A DNA stretch of 64,000 nt from Triops longicaudatus (lineage: Eukaryota; Arthropoda; Branchiopoda; Notostraca; Triopsidae), in contig JAGQDJ010000061.1 of the NCBI GenBank assembly GCA_022885665.1, positions 62,001-126,000 on the forward strand, given 5' to 3'. The notes under the pieces are model-generated. The model had not been told where the DNA came from and ran no database searches. It saw nothing but the letters and a program-made list of their open reading frames with translations. Every line of letters begins with the position of its first letter. The stretch's first letter is position 1. This document shows, piece by piece, positions 11,447 through 23,610 of the stretch. The position numbers were made by a program, and so were the translations under genes.

Positions 11447-12754
11447 GTAAGAATTTTGAAAATTTTTCTTTCTGTGGGTGTAGTACTATGTGAACGAGTC
11501 TTACCAATGCTGTGATTTACATTGCGGCAATCGGGCGCGTCAAAGCCGGTTTTAAGCTTCGTTCGCACCAAAAATAGCTAGGACAGAACGTTTTCGAACA
11601 GTGACTCGCCCCCTCTTTTAAAGAGTTCAAGTTTCGATCACGTGTTCAACCTTTTTTTTTTCATTGTTGCCTGTCGGGTTTGCCCTTCGCGCCATATCTA
11701 CTTACAGAGAACCCCGCTATACGTTATTGAGCTTACGCTACTGAACGTTGATATGACGTTCGATTTATGTCATTGCAGTTTCGTTCGAATTAAGGCGGTT
11801 CGTGCCCAAAAGTTTTCATTGTTGCCGATTTTTGGCGCAATTACGTGTCTCCAACTGAAAGTCTCACAAAATTCGCTTTGCGTTGTAGTATCGTTCCTCG
11901 AGTTACGTTGCATTGTACTCCCGATTTACGTCATTCTAACTGTTGTCACATTGTTAGCGTTCTTGACACTAAGCTGCATAAATTTCGTTATTGTCTTATT
12001 GTATGTGCATTTCCGACGCCATAATTCTCTTTAGAATGGTATTGGTAGCTTCATTGTTGTTATTAGAATGATTTCGGTTTCAATGCCATTGGTGAGAAAA
12101 TTTCATATTTTTTTAGTTTATTTTTCGTTAGTTTGTAATATTGTATTGTGGCTAGCATTAGTAGTGATAGGAAAGGGTATAAGATGTAATTATTCGGAAC
12201 ACATTCTCATTGTTGCGCGAATACGGAACATGGCTTTGCAATTATAGTGCAAAAGGTTACACAAATTCGGGACAGTGTTCAGGTCTGTAGGAGAACCCTA
12301 TTAACCGAGTATCTGACGTGAGGAACGTTAGTTAGTGATTTGGTTAATCAAGACTATAGCATTCTGCTGTGGAGTTCGGATTTGCCTGAATCTGCTTTAA
12401 TGAATGCAGTTCATACAATAGGTTTTACATACAATTAGTGTCAACCGCAGATTGAGGTACCAATGAACCGTAAGAATCTCTTCACCGTTTTTCCCCCTTT
12501 TATTGTGGTCGAGTTCCTCTTCCGTTTGTATTCTTCCTCACTTGTTTACTCGACTTACGTTACTTCCGTTACGGTACGTAAGTTTCCGTTAACTCGATGA
12601 ACGCTTCAATACGTGCATGTACATCATTCTTGAATACGTTTGCCCTGCCCCTTTTATCCTCTTTTCCTCACCCGTGATTTCTGTATTGTACTTTCTTCAG
12701 AGGGGAAAGAATTCACAGCGCAAGCCCTCTTATGCGGACTACAACGGTAATGTA

Positions 12755-13105
12755 CCATAGGCCGGATAAGCGAATGGGTGTATTTATGGAACAACAGAAC
12801 GATTTGTGCCTGTTGGAGGATTTTCCAGGTATAAGTACACAGATGGCCGGATGAGAGGGTTTAAAATCTGATCGGATAAGAAGGAGTCTTGAACTTCGAT
12901 TTTCGTTGTTGTTCATCTTTAAAAATTAACAGAAATAGCTTTTTCCTCGAAAAAGGACTGAAGTTAGGCTTGGTTCAGTATGACCGGATAAGAGGGTGTC
13001 TTGAACTTCTTTCCTCGTTGTAAGGAAAATTCTACGAAAAATGGGCGCATTATTGCAGTAAAGTACCGAAAGTAGGCTCTGTGTGATGAGACCGGATAAG
13101 AGAGC
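12755..13105 (+). repeat. Family A repeat cluster, CCGGATAAGAGG subtype
   Basis: Five same-orientation copies near 12761, 12845, 12872, 12981 and 13091, three of them about 110 bases apart, match the subtype at 8.24-8.61 kb. A single further copy lies near 25520. Confidence 0.8.
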
Positions 13106-16100
13106 ATATCGAAGGAGTTAACGTCGTAAGGTTTCTTGGTAATGCATATGTGTACGCAAATTACTGTATACACAACTAACCAACGTTGATTAAACGGTTG
13201 TGCCTAGAGGTTTTATTCCTTTGTTGGGTGCAACTTATCTTGGGCTTATCAGTCACGTGTTGAGTGTGCTACAGAGCCACAAGGGTCCTCGGTGGGATTC
13301 GTTTGCACTGTATTTCTGAGTCTTCTTGTCACTATTGGCTTCTTATGTCTTTTTTCGTACAGAGAGGTGTCGTACCGAAAAGCTGAATCATTAGTTAAAA
13401 ATGCAACAGGCTTCTCAGCGTTCCTTTGATTATGCTTTATCGCAACCTCGAGATACGCGTTTGGTGTAAAGCTCACTCATATCTGACCTTCTCTTAATCA
13501 GAAGTTAAACTGGAGCTTATAGCATGATTCATGCACCAGAAGTCATTTTCCCCCCATAAAAAAAAACAAGAAAAAATAAAAAAATGACTTCGAAAAACGC
13601 TCCCGTTAGCATTCCTAGAGGTTTTGCTCCAATTTCGTTGCCAAATTCCCAACAATTGATGTTTAAGCGACCGTACCAACCTCCTAACGTCTTCGTTAGG
13701 AAAATTTCAGCTTTTCTTAATTAAGCTTAATTTTTAAAAAACTTATTTCCGTTATTTTGCAGTAGAGCATCAGTTAAGTGATTAATTGGTCTTACCGAAC
13801 ACGAAGCTTACGCTGCCGTTATTCGTAGAAACAATGTAAAGTGATTTCGTTTAACGTAATACTTCATAATGGCTTATTGACCAAGGATAATCATTAAGGC
13901 GAATTATACTATCTTTTTGGAATCTCGCGTAAAATGTCAGAAATGGCGAAGGTGGTTAATGAAGCAGGTCTTACGGTAGAACCCAGATATAACAGACATA
14001 GGGTTTAACTCCAGTCTTCGTCAGTTAGTGGCACATTTTCGGGTATTATCTTTTAAAGCCGCTTTATCTGCATAACGCTTTATCTCCCATTAAGTCGGTG
14101 TAAGGAAACTATTACAAACGAGTTTCTCTTATATCCGTGCTTTCTATTAACACCTCGTTAGAAAGATGTACCTGTAGTCTTCCGAGCGTGTTACGAAAAT
14201 GCACCTTCTTCCGTGGACCGAATTAAGGTTCAACATATGTCGACGGTGAAACTATTTTTTAGGTAAGCCAACGTTCATTGTTGCATCCATTTTATTTCGA
14301 CTCGATTTTTGACGTTTCGTTAAGCTTGGTGTCAACAATGAAACATTACTTTCTAGAAAGCAAATTCTGATTGTGGTTCGGGCTTTATTTTCCATCAAAA
14401 CTATGTTTTCATTGTATTTGAAGCCACAATGAAAGTGAACTTCTGGAAAAAGTTTGACGGCAACGATGAAAGCTACTTTCCGAAAAAGATAAATTTATTG
14501 TTTTCTTATGATTTCTTCGCAAAGGAAAACTTTAACACTAGTAAAATTTGCGTTTATCTTGGGTTTAGTTTCATTGTTGTTGTCGTAGAACTATGTATCT
14601 AGATTTCACGGTCATCATTTGCCGTATCCTCTGATTTATTAAATCGGACTATACGGCGGAAATCGTTCAACTTCAATGTGCTTCGCGTTCTAAGTGCTAA
14701 AGGCTTGTGTATGTAATCTAAAACTCGTTGGAAAAGCTTCGAAAACAGGTTGAGGTATAACTCATCCCTAATAAGAAAAACTAGAGCAACGGGCCAAGAG
14801 CCAACAAAATCCGAAAATTCCTCTTAGTTTTTCCCTTTTTTTATTGTTTTTCTTCCTCACTGCTCATCTTTTCGACCTCGTCACTTTTCAGCTCGGTTAC
14901 CTTTTGAGTGAACGCATGCCTTACTTCACAATTAACACTGGTTTAAAAAGGGTGAGCAAACGGAAGAATGCTGGTCCGTAATGCTCGACCGTCGAGCGAA
15001 GAATGAAAAGCCGTGGTCTCACTGGAGCGACGTAACGGCAATATTCATTGTTGGCAACAGTGAATTTTCCTACGCTTTTGCTTACGCGGAAGGCCGGGAA
15101 ACGTTCGAGTAGCCCACAGCTCAAGGTTGCTTGTCCGTAGCTTGTGTAGCAACCACAGGCGGTGTGCTAAATACCCGTCAGTTGAGTGTGTACGAAGTCT
15201 TTGCCAACCTTTCTGGGTTGAATTCTAGCATGAGAGACACCAACTAATCACGCATGGGTTGGGTAGATAGAATCCAGATTTGTCTCACTATTTTTCCACA
15301 ATTACTGTACTGTGAAGCGTACGGTTGCCAGTTAAGGCAAGGTTTGTCACAGATATGTACACATAAATAAAAGCGAAAAACAAAAACACAAATGAACAAG
15401 TACAGAGACCCCCTACTGGCAAAAAACCGCTGTTGGGAAACCTCTCCTACGAAGCATGTCCCTGTCTATGGGGCAATCTGGTGTCCACCTGCTTCTCGTC
15501 GTCGTCTCCCCTACATCCGTTTCTGGCGTGTTCTTCTTGCATCCTACGTAACTGACTTCATTGGACACTGGAGATTCCCCTAGTGGTGATGGAAGGCGCC
15601 TCAAGTCTTCCCTAACAGTGACAACCTTTTTGCAATGAGAAATCTAAAAGCCTAACGACCCCTTGCTTATCGTTGCACATCGAGTGCAAACGCCAATAGA
15701 CTCACGTAGCGTTACTCGCAGACCACAGCTGAGCTGTAAGATCAAGATTTCCCGACTAGTTTTTCAAATACTATTTCGAACTCGGGCTTGTATAGTATAT
15801 TAATGAACAGTGCGTGGAAAGCACTCGATTGACAGAACCTGGGCAGGTTGCCACGTAAGTTCGTAACCAAGTTGGGTAACGATCTGGCAGGCTAGTTCTA
15901 TGCTAATGACATGTTAACAATTCAAAGAATTTGAACTTGCTTTTACATTCACAACGAACTAAACTGTCCTACGTGGAAGTCATGGGAAATATAAAAAATG
16001 GTTTTAGTGAAATACGTTGTACACATTTTTCTATGAAAGACTATTCTGGAAAGAATATATGAGAACCTTTTCCTGAAAAGGAAAGAATAAGTTAACTACA

Positions 16101-17956
16101 TTAATTTGCGTATTACTACGAAGTTAGATTCAAGAGCTACTTAGATTCTTCTACTCTCAAGATTAATTGGAGATTAATGTATCCTTAATAATTCATGAAT
16201 TTTGTGTTTGTATTCTTGTCAAGAAGCTTTTTTACTATTTCAAAGACTTAGAGTTCATTTCAGAAGATTTGCTTCACATTTTCCAAGTGTGGATTAAAAT
16301 GACAGCCAATTCTCCGTACGTGAGTGTAGTAACTTGACGTAACTTGGTTAAAATATTAAGTTTCACAGCAACGTTTGACATTCATGGAGTTCGAGTTTTC
16401 TGCAGTACGCGAGGAATTTGATTGACGTCACATCAAGGTCGATTCATACCCGAGTCTCCAAGTTACGTAATGCACCTAAATATGCATACGGTTTGTAGTG
16501 CGTTGCTTGAAAGAAACTCTGACTCATCAATGAAACCGCATGCGCTTCCTAACGTATGCGTCTCACTCAACTCGTGTTCGTCATACGTGTCAAAATTAGT
16601 TGCCTATATGTACTTTTTCGTCTATTTTTCTTCCCTCATTCTTATTTTTTTCCGCGATGATTATCGCTTAATTACAAGTAATTTCGTGCTATAGAAATAA
16701 TGTAGGAAACCCTCTCCGAAATGAATTCGTCCTTTAGCTATATATTATGAAAAATTTAGTAGAGCGGTTCCTTTTTCCAAAAATGAATGATTTTAACAAT
16801 ATCATTATACATAGTTTCGTTTTCAACTAGCAAAAAGGGATATATATAGCAACAATGAAAAGTAGCTGCTTTTTGCCTTTCTTGGTTAAAACAGACACTA
16901 TTCCTCCCTTATCCGATAACGTGTCGCCCTCTACCGTTTTAGAGAACTATTGCTGTAATAATACGTACTTGCACATGCGCTTATCAGGAAATTTGTGCAT
17001 AATAAGGACACATGTTTTTTTAGTCTTTTACAGCTTTATTGTCTCGCAAAAACGCTGATAGTCGCTTAAGCCTCGTTTACACCTCTCGTCTGTGTAAAGT
17101 CTTTACGATAATAATCTTTACGATCGGGTTTCGCAAGAGTTGTTACGGTTAACTATCCATAACACGCACACTACCTTATCGACCCCGCTTTACGTAATCT
17201 TGCCGTGAGTATTCCGTATGAAGTGAAGCGCCGTCATGCGTCAAGGCCATAATACGCAAGATTTTGTATAGGCCTACAATATAGTAGAAACCCCAAATAT
17301 TTCCCATTCAAAAGAACAGAAAAATGGGTTTTCCGTGTACAAAGGGGAAAAGCCAAATGAGAGTTGTGGGCCATTGTGGTGGTTACGCAGGCTATTTTTG
17401 GCGGTTTTGAAGGTGAATTTAAGTTAATAATCTTGTTCCGTGTTGAATTCAGAAGGAAACATTTCATTAGTCCATCATTTAAAGAAAAATTAAGTGAATT
17501 AAACCCGATGTCCAAGTACAGTTTTAGACGCTGAACTCGTGAAATTATTCATTGTTACCCAACAGTCGAATTTCAGAGCCTCCCATCGAAATGTTAAAAT
17601 AGATTATTGGCAAGAATGAAATCCCGTGCACCCAGCCTGTAACTTCCATTCCTCTTTGACCTCCTTTCAAACCAGACCCGTTTCTTTAGTGTCAGATTTG
17701 ATTATTGTAAGCTTAAAGGTAAAATAAATTACGAACAGTGACTAAGTGACGTCACCGACTATCGTTCCTTCATTGCAAGCATACACCCGTACGTCACTGG
17801 CAGCAGTTCCACTTCCAGCTTCAAAGCTTACCAATGTAATTTAGGTACAGTAGGTCAGCGTTTGAGGTTTTGCAAGCAGTATAGTGCAGTAAGAACTCCG
17901 AAAATGGCTCATTTAAGTTTTCCTTTTCTGAAGCTTTTCTAAAGCTTTGCAATGCT

Positions 17957-17957
17957 T

Positions 17958-18037
<80 letters not shown>

Positions 18038-18038
18038 T
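17957..18038. repeat. (TTA)n microsatellite
   Basis: About 26 uninterrupted TTA/TAT units. The run produces a spurious poly-tyrosine open frame. Confidence 0.97.
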
Positions 18039-20239
18039 AAACTGCAAACGGGAATTCTTTGCGTTTTTCAAGATACACGTAAAAGATAAGATTACACAAG
18101 GCTTTTCCGGTAAAGTAGGCCAATACTAGCTTGTTACAAGGAAACGAATTGTACTTTGTTGGTATTTTAGGGTCGTTTATCTCGCTTGTAATTTCGGGTT
18201 AAACTAAATAGGCCAAAGTAGGCCTTTTTCTCATATGAATTTTCTCTGAGAATTACATTTTCTTATCAGGGAATAAACAGAAAGCGAGATACGTTTTATG
18301 TATGTCGTAAGTTATGGAATGTTCGTAAATTTTAATAATTCTTCGCAAAGGAGATTGTTCTTTTTTTCCCGTGTTAAAGAAACTAAAAAAGAAAATTGCC
18401 GTGTCCGGTTAATGAGTCACTTACACGTTTAGAACAGGTTTAACATGTTCGTGGGTACTTTTTTCAGCGTTCTTGCACCAGAGCCAAGACTATGAAAGTG
18501 CTGTTACGAAATGTTACAGAAGATGTTTTGCCTATTTTAACTTTTGGGCAATTTTTTTTTTTTCATTTTCGGTTTTCTGTTTTTTTTTCGGTAATATGCA
18601 AAGATAAGGAACGTGATTCAGAAGCATTAATGGAGTAAAATGGGTAAAATGGACTAATGTCTCATAAAGATAAATTTTTGAGCTCAGTGTTAAGCAATAT
18701 TCTCGTAACTTGACTGACCAAAAGTCATGAATTGTCATAAGATAATTAAAATTTCAGATTTTACGCTATCGCAATCATCTGAGTGGCATTCCGTCAAAGT
18801 CAAGAGTTTTGGTCGGCAATCATACAGTGTGACTGGCGGTGATGGGGAGCGAACAAAAGTGGCTTTTAAACCTTAAGTATTCAATTGTTGAAATTGTTAA
18901 ATTGTTGAAAAGTGGCTTTTGGTGAGATCAGATTCGGTTTCTGTAATGAAGTATACTCACAATGTGCGTCTAAGAAAGATGGGAGTACGTCTGCTGGTTA
19001 CAACAATGGAAAAATGATACCAAAGAGTCGACAATGCAAGCTGTTTCAATAATAAAAATTAAGCTTTGTTTAGTTTTGAGGTAGCAGAAGTTTGAATAAT
19101 GAACCCTGTATTGTTGGACAAAAGAAATAAAGCTGACAGACGCAACAATGAGCAAATGGAAGGCTACTACTCACAACAATACAAGCAACATTTATGTTGC
19201 TGAATCTCGAATACCAGCACGTCCAAACAATGAAAACTCGGTTGCAGTGGAAACCCATGTAATGATAACTGTTAAATTTTGCGTTTCAGTGAGCAACAAT
19301 CCTTTACTAGGAGCTAACAGTGTTTTTTTTTTTTTTATTAACGAAGTCTGACTATGAAGAGCGTTCTTAAACGTTAAGACGTTCTATATTTTAATGCAAG
19401 AATGCGTGTTTTCACGACATAAAAAGCGAATCGGTAGATAAAACTTGGTTTCGGAAGTTTTTTCAGGCTCGGTGGGCGTGGTTTAGGGTAATAGCCAAGT
19501 TTTGCCGATTTTAACGGCTTTCGAGAAAGAGAGAAACGGCGCATTTTTGCCATTTGCCTTTATTTAACGGAACGAAAGAAAAACTTCCTTTTTGGCGCTT
19601 CGGAGAGGAAATGGAGGTTACTTCCGTAGCCAGAAAGCTTTGCGATAGTTTTTAACAGTTCGAAGGTCGTTTAAAAGTTCTGCTGTTATTGTAACGGCAG
19701 TCGTACGGGTCATGAAGCTTGAACTTTCTTCTCATGCTTCCAATTTTCTTGTTTTTTATTTTTTTTTTAAACAATTATTGCGAAAATGCATGCGTTTTAC
19801 TGACAAGTTAACCACGGTAGCAAATTGACCCATTTCGACTCCTGAGTCCTATGCGGGTATCGCGAGCTTAACCCTCCTGGTTGTGTCAACTTTCAGTAAC
19901 TTTGAAAAATTTTCTTACTAAATGATCAAGATCAAAATCGCTTTACTTCAGAACTCAGTAATCGGTATAAGCCTAGGCTAGTTTGGATAAAAGTGTATTT
20001 CTCTTGGCTGTTGGTGAATACTCGATATAACAGAAGTAGTTTTGTCACTAATTACGCTTCAAATGATACAATGGTCTCAGATATCTCGAAGAAGTAGTTT
20101 AACCTGTCTGTGCTATTAAAAAGCTTTGTTACGGAAGCTTTAGCTCCACGAAAAAGCGCATTAACTCGGAATATGAAGTGGAAGAAAAAACAACCCAATT
20201 CTTTGAAGGCGTAACCGAGAAGAAAGATGTGCAAATCCG

Positions 20240-20701
20240 TCAACTTAAACTAATCACGGAGTAATAGCAGATACATGGGGAGAGTTGACAAAATGGACTG
20301 GTGTGTCCAGCGGTACCGAACTTGAATACCAGGGGAGGGGGAGTGGTATTTCCATTGATTGCAAACGCCATAGATGTAGCATTGGTAAAATTCCTTCTTC
20401 TGTTCGGCGGGGCAAACGGAACGATTCTTTTACTAGATTTCAGGAGAGTTGTTAGCGGAGCGTGTCTCGCTTCGTCGTTGCCACTTTGTAAGGCCAAAGA
20501 CTGAGGAGAAAATCTTCGGCAAATTAACGACTAGTCGTGGTGTCCTTATCGCCAAGCGGCTACCCGGATTACGCTTACTGGAACGTGCAGAAGAGGGTAA
20601 ACAAAGAGTGTGTGCAGTATGCAAGAAAAATGTAGCGGAGCAGTACTAATTGCGACGTTGGGCTGCACTTAGACTGCTTTCAAGAATGGCGCGAAAAGTA
20701 A
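20240..20701 (+). pseudogene. Decayed piggyBac-type transposase, C-terminal part
   Basis: Read with at least three frame changes and internal stops, this segment follows the C-terminal order of piggyBac (DDE_Tnp_1_7) transposases. First comes YMGRVDKMD at about 20269-20298, the family's MGGVDxxD motif. Next is a hydrophobic FPLIANAIDVALVKFLL stretch, matching the family's plf.w.iD.a..Na region, followed by LDFRR. Near the end, GKQRVCAVCKKN and, in another frame, NCDVGLHLDCFQEW form the Cys-rich zinc-finger-like tail, ending in TAA at 20699-20701. The catalytic N-terminal half was not found upstream. It is a dead copy. I did not find terminal inverted repeats or TTAA duplications with certainty. 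Confidence 0.75.
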
Positions 20702-20859
20702 ATGGTGCGTGACGTGATCCCCATTTGGGAATCAGACTTCCTTTTGACCAAATGAATGTTGCTTTGATTGAAAATAAATTTTGTCCTAACTATGTAGAGG
20801 CAGATGAACAGAAATTGAATTGAAAAGGTCAGAAACTAGTTTTTTGCTTACTGGGTTAA

Positions 20860-21535
20860 TGTGACTTAAAAACAATAAGAATTGAGCTTTGAACAATTGT
20901 TTTTAGTTATTCTCAGTTTCACGGACGAAATTGTCTCTAAAACCTCGCAAGCAAGATCAATTAACCTTTTGGAGGTGTTAACCATTGTTAGCAGGTTAGT
21001 GTGAAGACGGGTTAAGTAGAATGAAGAAGCTTTTAGCCTTGATAATACCGTTTTGGTTGCTTTCAGTTTTACAAACTGCGTAAACCATAGATGAAATAAA
21101 TAGCTTGCTTACCAACCATGGCTAGCGAGGGATGCAAACATAGGTGAAGTAAGCTAATGATAAATTTGGCTGTTCCGAAAGCTTAATTTTGACTCTTTGT
21201 GGATGAACGAAGAGCTTAACTAGGGTGAAGACCTGTAAGTGTAAGTTAACGTTCTGGGGTTATTAACCTTGGTTATAAAGACGGTTTGAACGCTGGTGAA
21301 GACGAATAGAAAGACCTTGATCTTTTAAGAAAGCATATTTTTTTTTTTTTTTATTTTGGCAGTTGACAGGCAACTTAACAATGGTTCATACTTTGTAAAG
21401 GGGTTAAATTAACGTTGCAGAATTATTAACATTGGTTAAGCAATTTTCATTTTCTGCAGTTTTAGTGACTTAACCATGGTCAAGACCGTGTAAACATAGG
21501 TAAACAAAGGTAACCTCGCTTACGCGAGATTTAAC
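20860..21535 (+). repeat. Family B repeat block, shorter collinear copy
   Basis: This block carries degenerate TTAACCATGGTTA units and matches, in order, parts of 29.3-31.1 kb. An uninterrupted 44-base identity links 21444-21487 to 30040-30083. A small hairpin at 21515-21528 also has a partner at 31018-31031. Confidence 0.8.
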
Positions 21536-22782
21536 CGCCTTTCAGTTTTTCGTAATTGTTTTGTTTTTCTTGGATACGTGTTACATTTCACCTTTATTTT
21601 TACGTAGGATTCATTTCTGGTAGTATTTATAGTGTAAATTAATAGTAGTAATAACGTCATAAGTATGAATTCTGTGTACATACGTGAATTTAACTTATGT
21701 ATTATTTATGTAACCGTCTGTGTAATATTTTTATAATTTTGGACAGAAGCGTGTTGGTTTTGTATTTTCTGTTAATTTTATGGACTTCTAGGGTCCCTTT
21801 TTAGTAATTTGATAGTGTTTCACTTCTTTTTCTGCAGTGTATTGCGCGAGGACAAGGGATTTGTAAATTGTTTTGTAAAGCAATTTCCATTGTTAGAATA
21901 AAAAAGGGGGATTGGTCAGTTAGACGTCATAGTGAACGGAGCAAGGGTGCAATCCTTATTTCTTCCATGTGAACTTATTTCGTCCATGTGAACACAACCT
22001 TAAGGTAGTTTTTATTTCCAAGGAACACAAACTTCATGTAGTTTTTATTTCGTGTAGTTTTAAGGTAGTTTTTATTTCCTCTCCTCCATTGTTACGTGTT
22101 AGAAGCCATTACTTACCCTTTTACGTAATAATAATGCAAAGCTGACACATTGACGTCATGTGACAGCCGTGACGTCGCAATCTTGTCTTGGTCGCACTGA
22201 TTTGTTACTCGCTTACATTATTTTGACAACAGTCAGTCTTATTCGACGATGACATACTTCCCATTGTCGTTGAATGAAAACTGGTGACGAATTTCACGGG
22301 AGTTTTGCCATTCTTGACAACTATGGACATGTTCGCCTCGTAACCATTGTTGCGGGTTAAGGTAGACGAAGGATGACGGCGTTTCACAATTTTTGTCCCG
22401 ACAATTGAAACTTCTTACTGACGCCACCAGTTTGGCATTCAACAATTGACCACCTCTCCCAGCCTAGTTTCACTGCTGTAAATATTTGTGAAAATATGAA
22501 AAGTCCATATTTTTCGAAATGGCGACGTACTGCCGTGCGCGTGACAGTGAAAGAATCTTATCGAGACGTAAAGTTTTCATTGTTGTGCACGAGTCTAGTG
22601 CATAACAGCGCCTTTTTGGTTTATTTTCCTCGTTTCATTAGTGCTGCAACTATCGTTTCAAGTCCGGTTAGTACTCATTACACGTGCTTGCCGCGTGTAC
22701 CAGCACATATTGCCCATTTCATTAACTTCAATCGTACACGTACTTGCCGAAATGTGCCTCGTCCACATTTCATAACTTCCAG

Positions 22783-22920
22783 GAAAGCTGTCGTAACGAC
22801 GTCGGTAAATTTCCAGTCGCTAAACGCGATTGCCGAGTTGAGACGCATAGATTGGAAGAACGACCGAGATTTATCATTGAAAGAGCCAGTTTAGTCAGTA
22901 CGTGCGTGACGTCACGGTAC
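22783..22920 (+). CDS. Exon-like segment, unassigned
   Basis: A 138-base segment is bounded by CTTCCAG and TAC|GTGAGT. Two frames are informative. The phase-0 frame is open throughout and contains CRVETHRLEERPRFIIE. The frame accepting two carried bases reads NFQSLNAIAELRRIDW and stops at 22893-22895, so it would be a terminal exon. The second would match the phase of the exon ending at 11446. No family is recognised. Confidence 0.2.
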
Positions 22921-23103
22921 GTGAGTACACTGTCTGGTCGGGCCATAAAGCTGATACTAAAGCTCTCCTGGCTGTTATTTATTCATAAAGTGTTCTGCAT
23001 TTGAAGCCAGTTTCCGGAACACTCAAAACTCAATCTAGGAAGGAAAACTTAACCACTTTCTCTCAATTTATCTATCTTCCTTCAGTCCCTGTCGAGTGTT
23101 TAC

Positions 23104-23316
23104 CTTTTCCAGGAAGACTTTACCATTCGAGCCACAGGTTTCGGCAAATAAGCCCACAACAGCGAGTCTGAACTTCCGTTTTCCTGGACTCGTAGGCTGA
23201 CCCAACAATGCAGGATAAACTCTTCTAACTTGACCACCAATGGCGTACGTGTACACATGGAAAAAGTACTCATAGAAAAGTGGTACAGCTACGATACGAA
23301 ACGACGTTAAGCTCAT
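23104..23316 (-). CDS. Exon-like open segment, unassigned
   Basis: A minus-strand open frame of 71 codons from an ATG at 23316 reaches a plausible donor, AAG|GTAAAC, at 23104. Its middle reads YPALLGQPTSPGKRKF and ends KVFLEK. It partly overlaps the dispersed repeat at 23268-23610, which counts against it. Unrecognised. Confidence 0.15.
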
Positions 23317-23610
23317 AACCGTTTTTATATAGTCTTATCTATGCGTAAAAGTATGCTTTCGCCAATTTCGGTCCTCCGTTAGTAGAAGAGTAGGGAGCCC
23401 AGACTGCTGTTGGCAAAAGGGAGGCAGAAAGCATGTCTTGGAAAAGGGACCTGCTATGAAACGCCAATAAAGCATTGCTTAAAAGAAAGTGGGACAGTTA
23501 GCATTGGGTTCCGTGTTACAGCGTACCCCTTCTTTTATGCACATACTTTTTTTTTGTCATTCGATACTTGAAAAAGGGGAATGTTAAAAAATTCGTAAAA
23601 AAATACTGGC
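23268..23610 (+). repeat. Dispersed repeat, copy 2 (first copy at 8838-9190)
   Basis: Diverged direct copy of the block inside LSM4 intron 4, with the same anchor words in the same order. See the entry for 8838-9190. Confidence 0.75.

Larger units (their letters stand above)
11447..20240. other. Gene-poor, repeat-rich stretch
   Basis: I see no recognisable gene. Contents are TTTCATTGTTG/AACAATGAAA modules (for example 11658, 11813, 12049, 14274, 14332, 14570, 15041 and 16852), a family A cluster (12.7-13.1 kb), a TTA microsatellite (17.96-18.04 kb) and short open frames with no splice support. If the exon at 11334-11446 has downstream partners, this stretch may be its first intron. Confidence 0.5.

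Noticed and set aside
11642..12034. 130-codon hydrophobic plus-strand ORF
   Set aside because: The stretch is built from repeated TTTCATTGTTG modules and T-rich sequence, which by themselves give an open hydrophobic frame.
17947..18129. Poly-tyrosine ORF
   Set aside because: It is the direct product of the TTA microsatellite.
20240..20497. Minus-strand ORF resembling a DDE transposase (NTTPPPLVF)
   Set aside because: The plus strand of the same segment matches the piggyBac C-terminus in order and with several motifs; the minus-strand likeness is short and probably chance.
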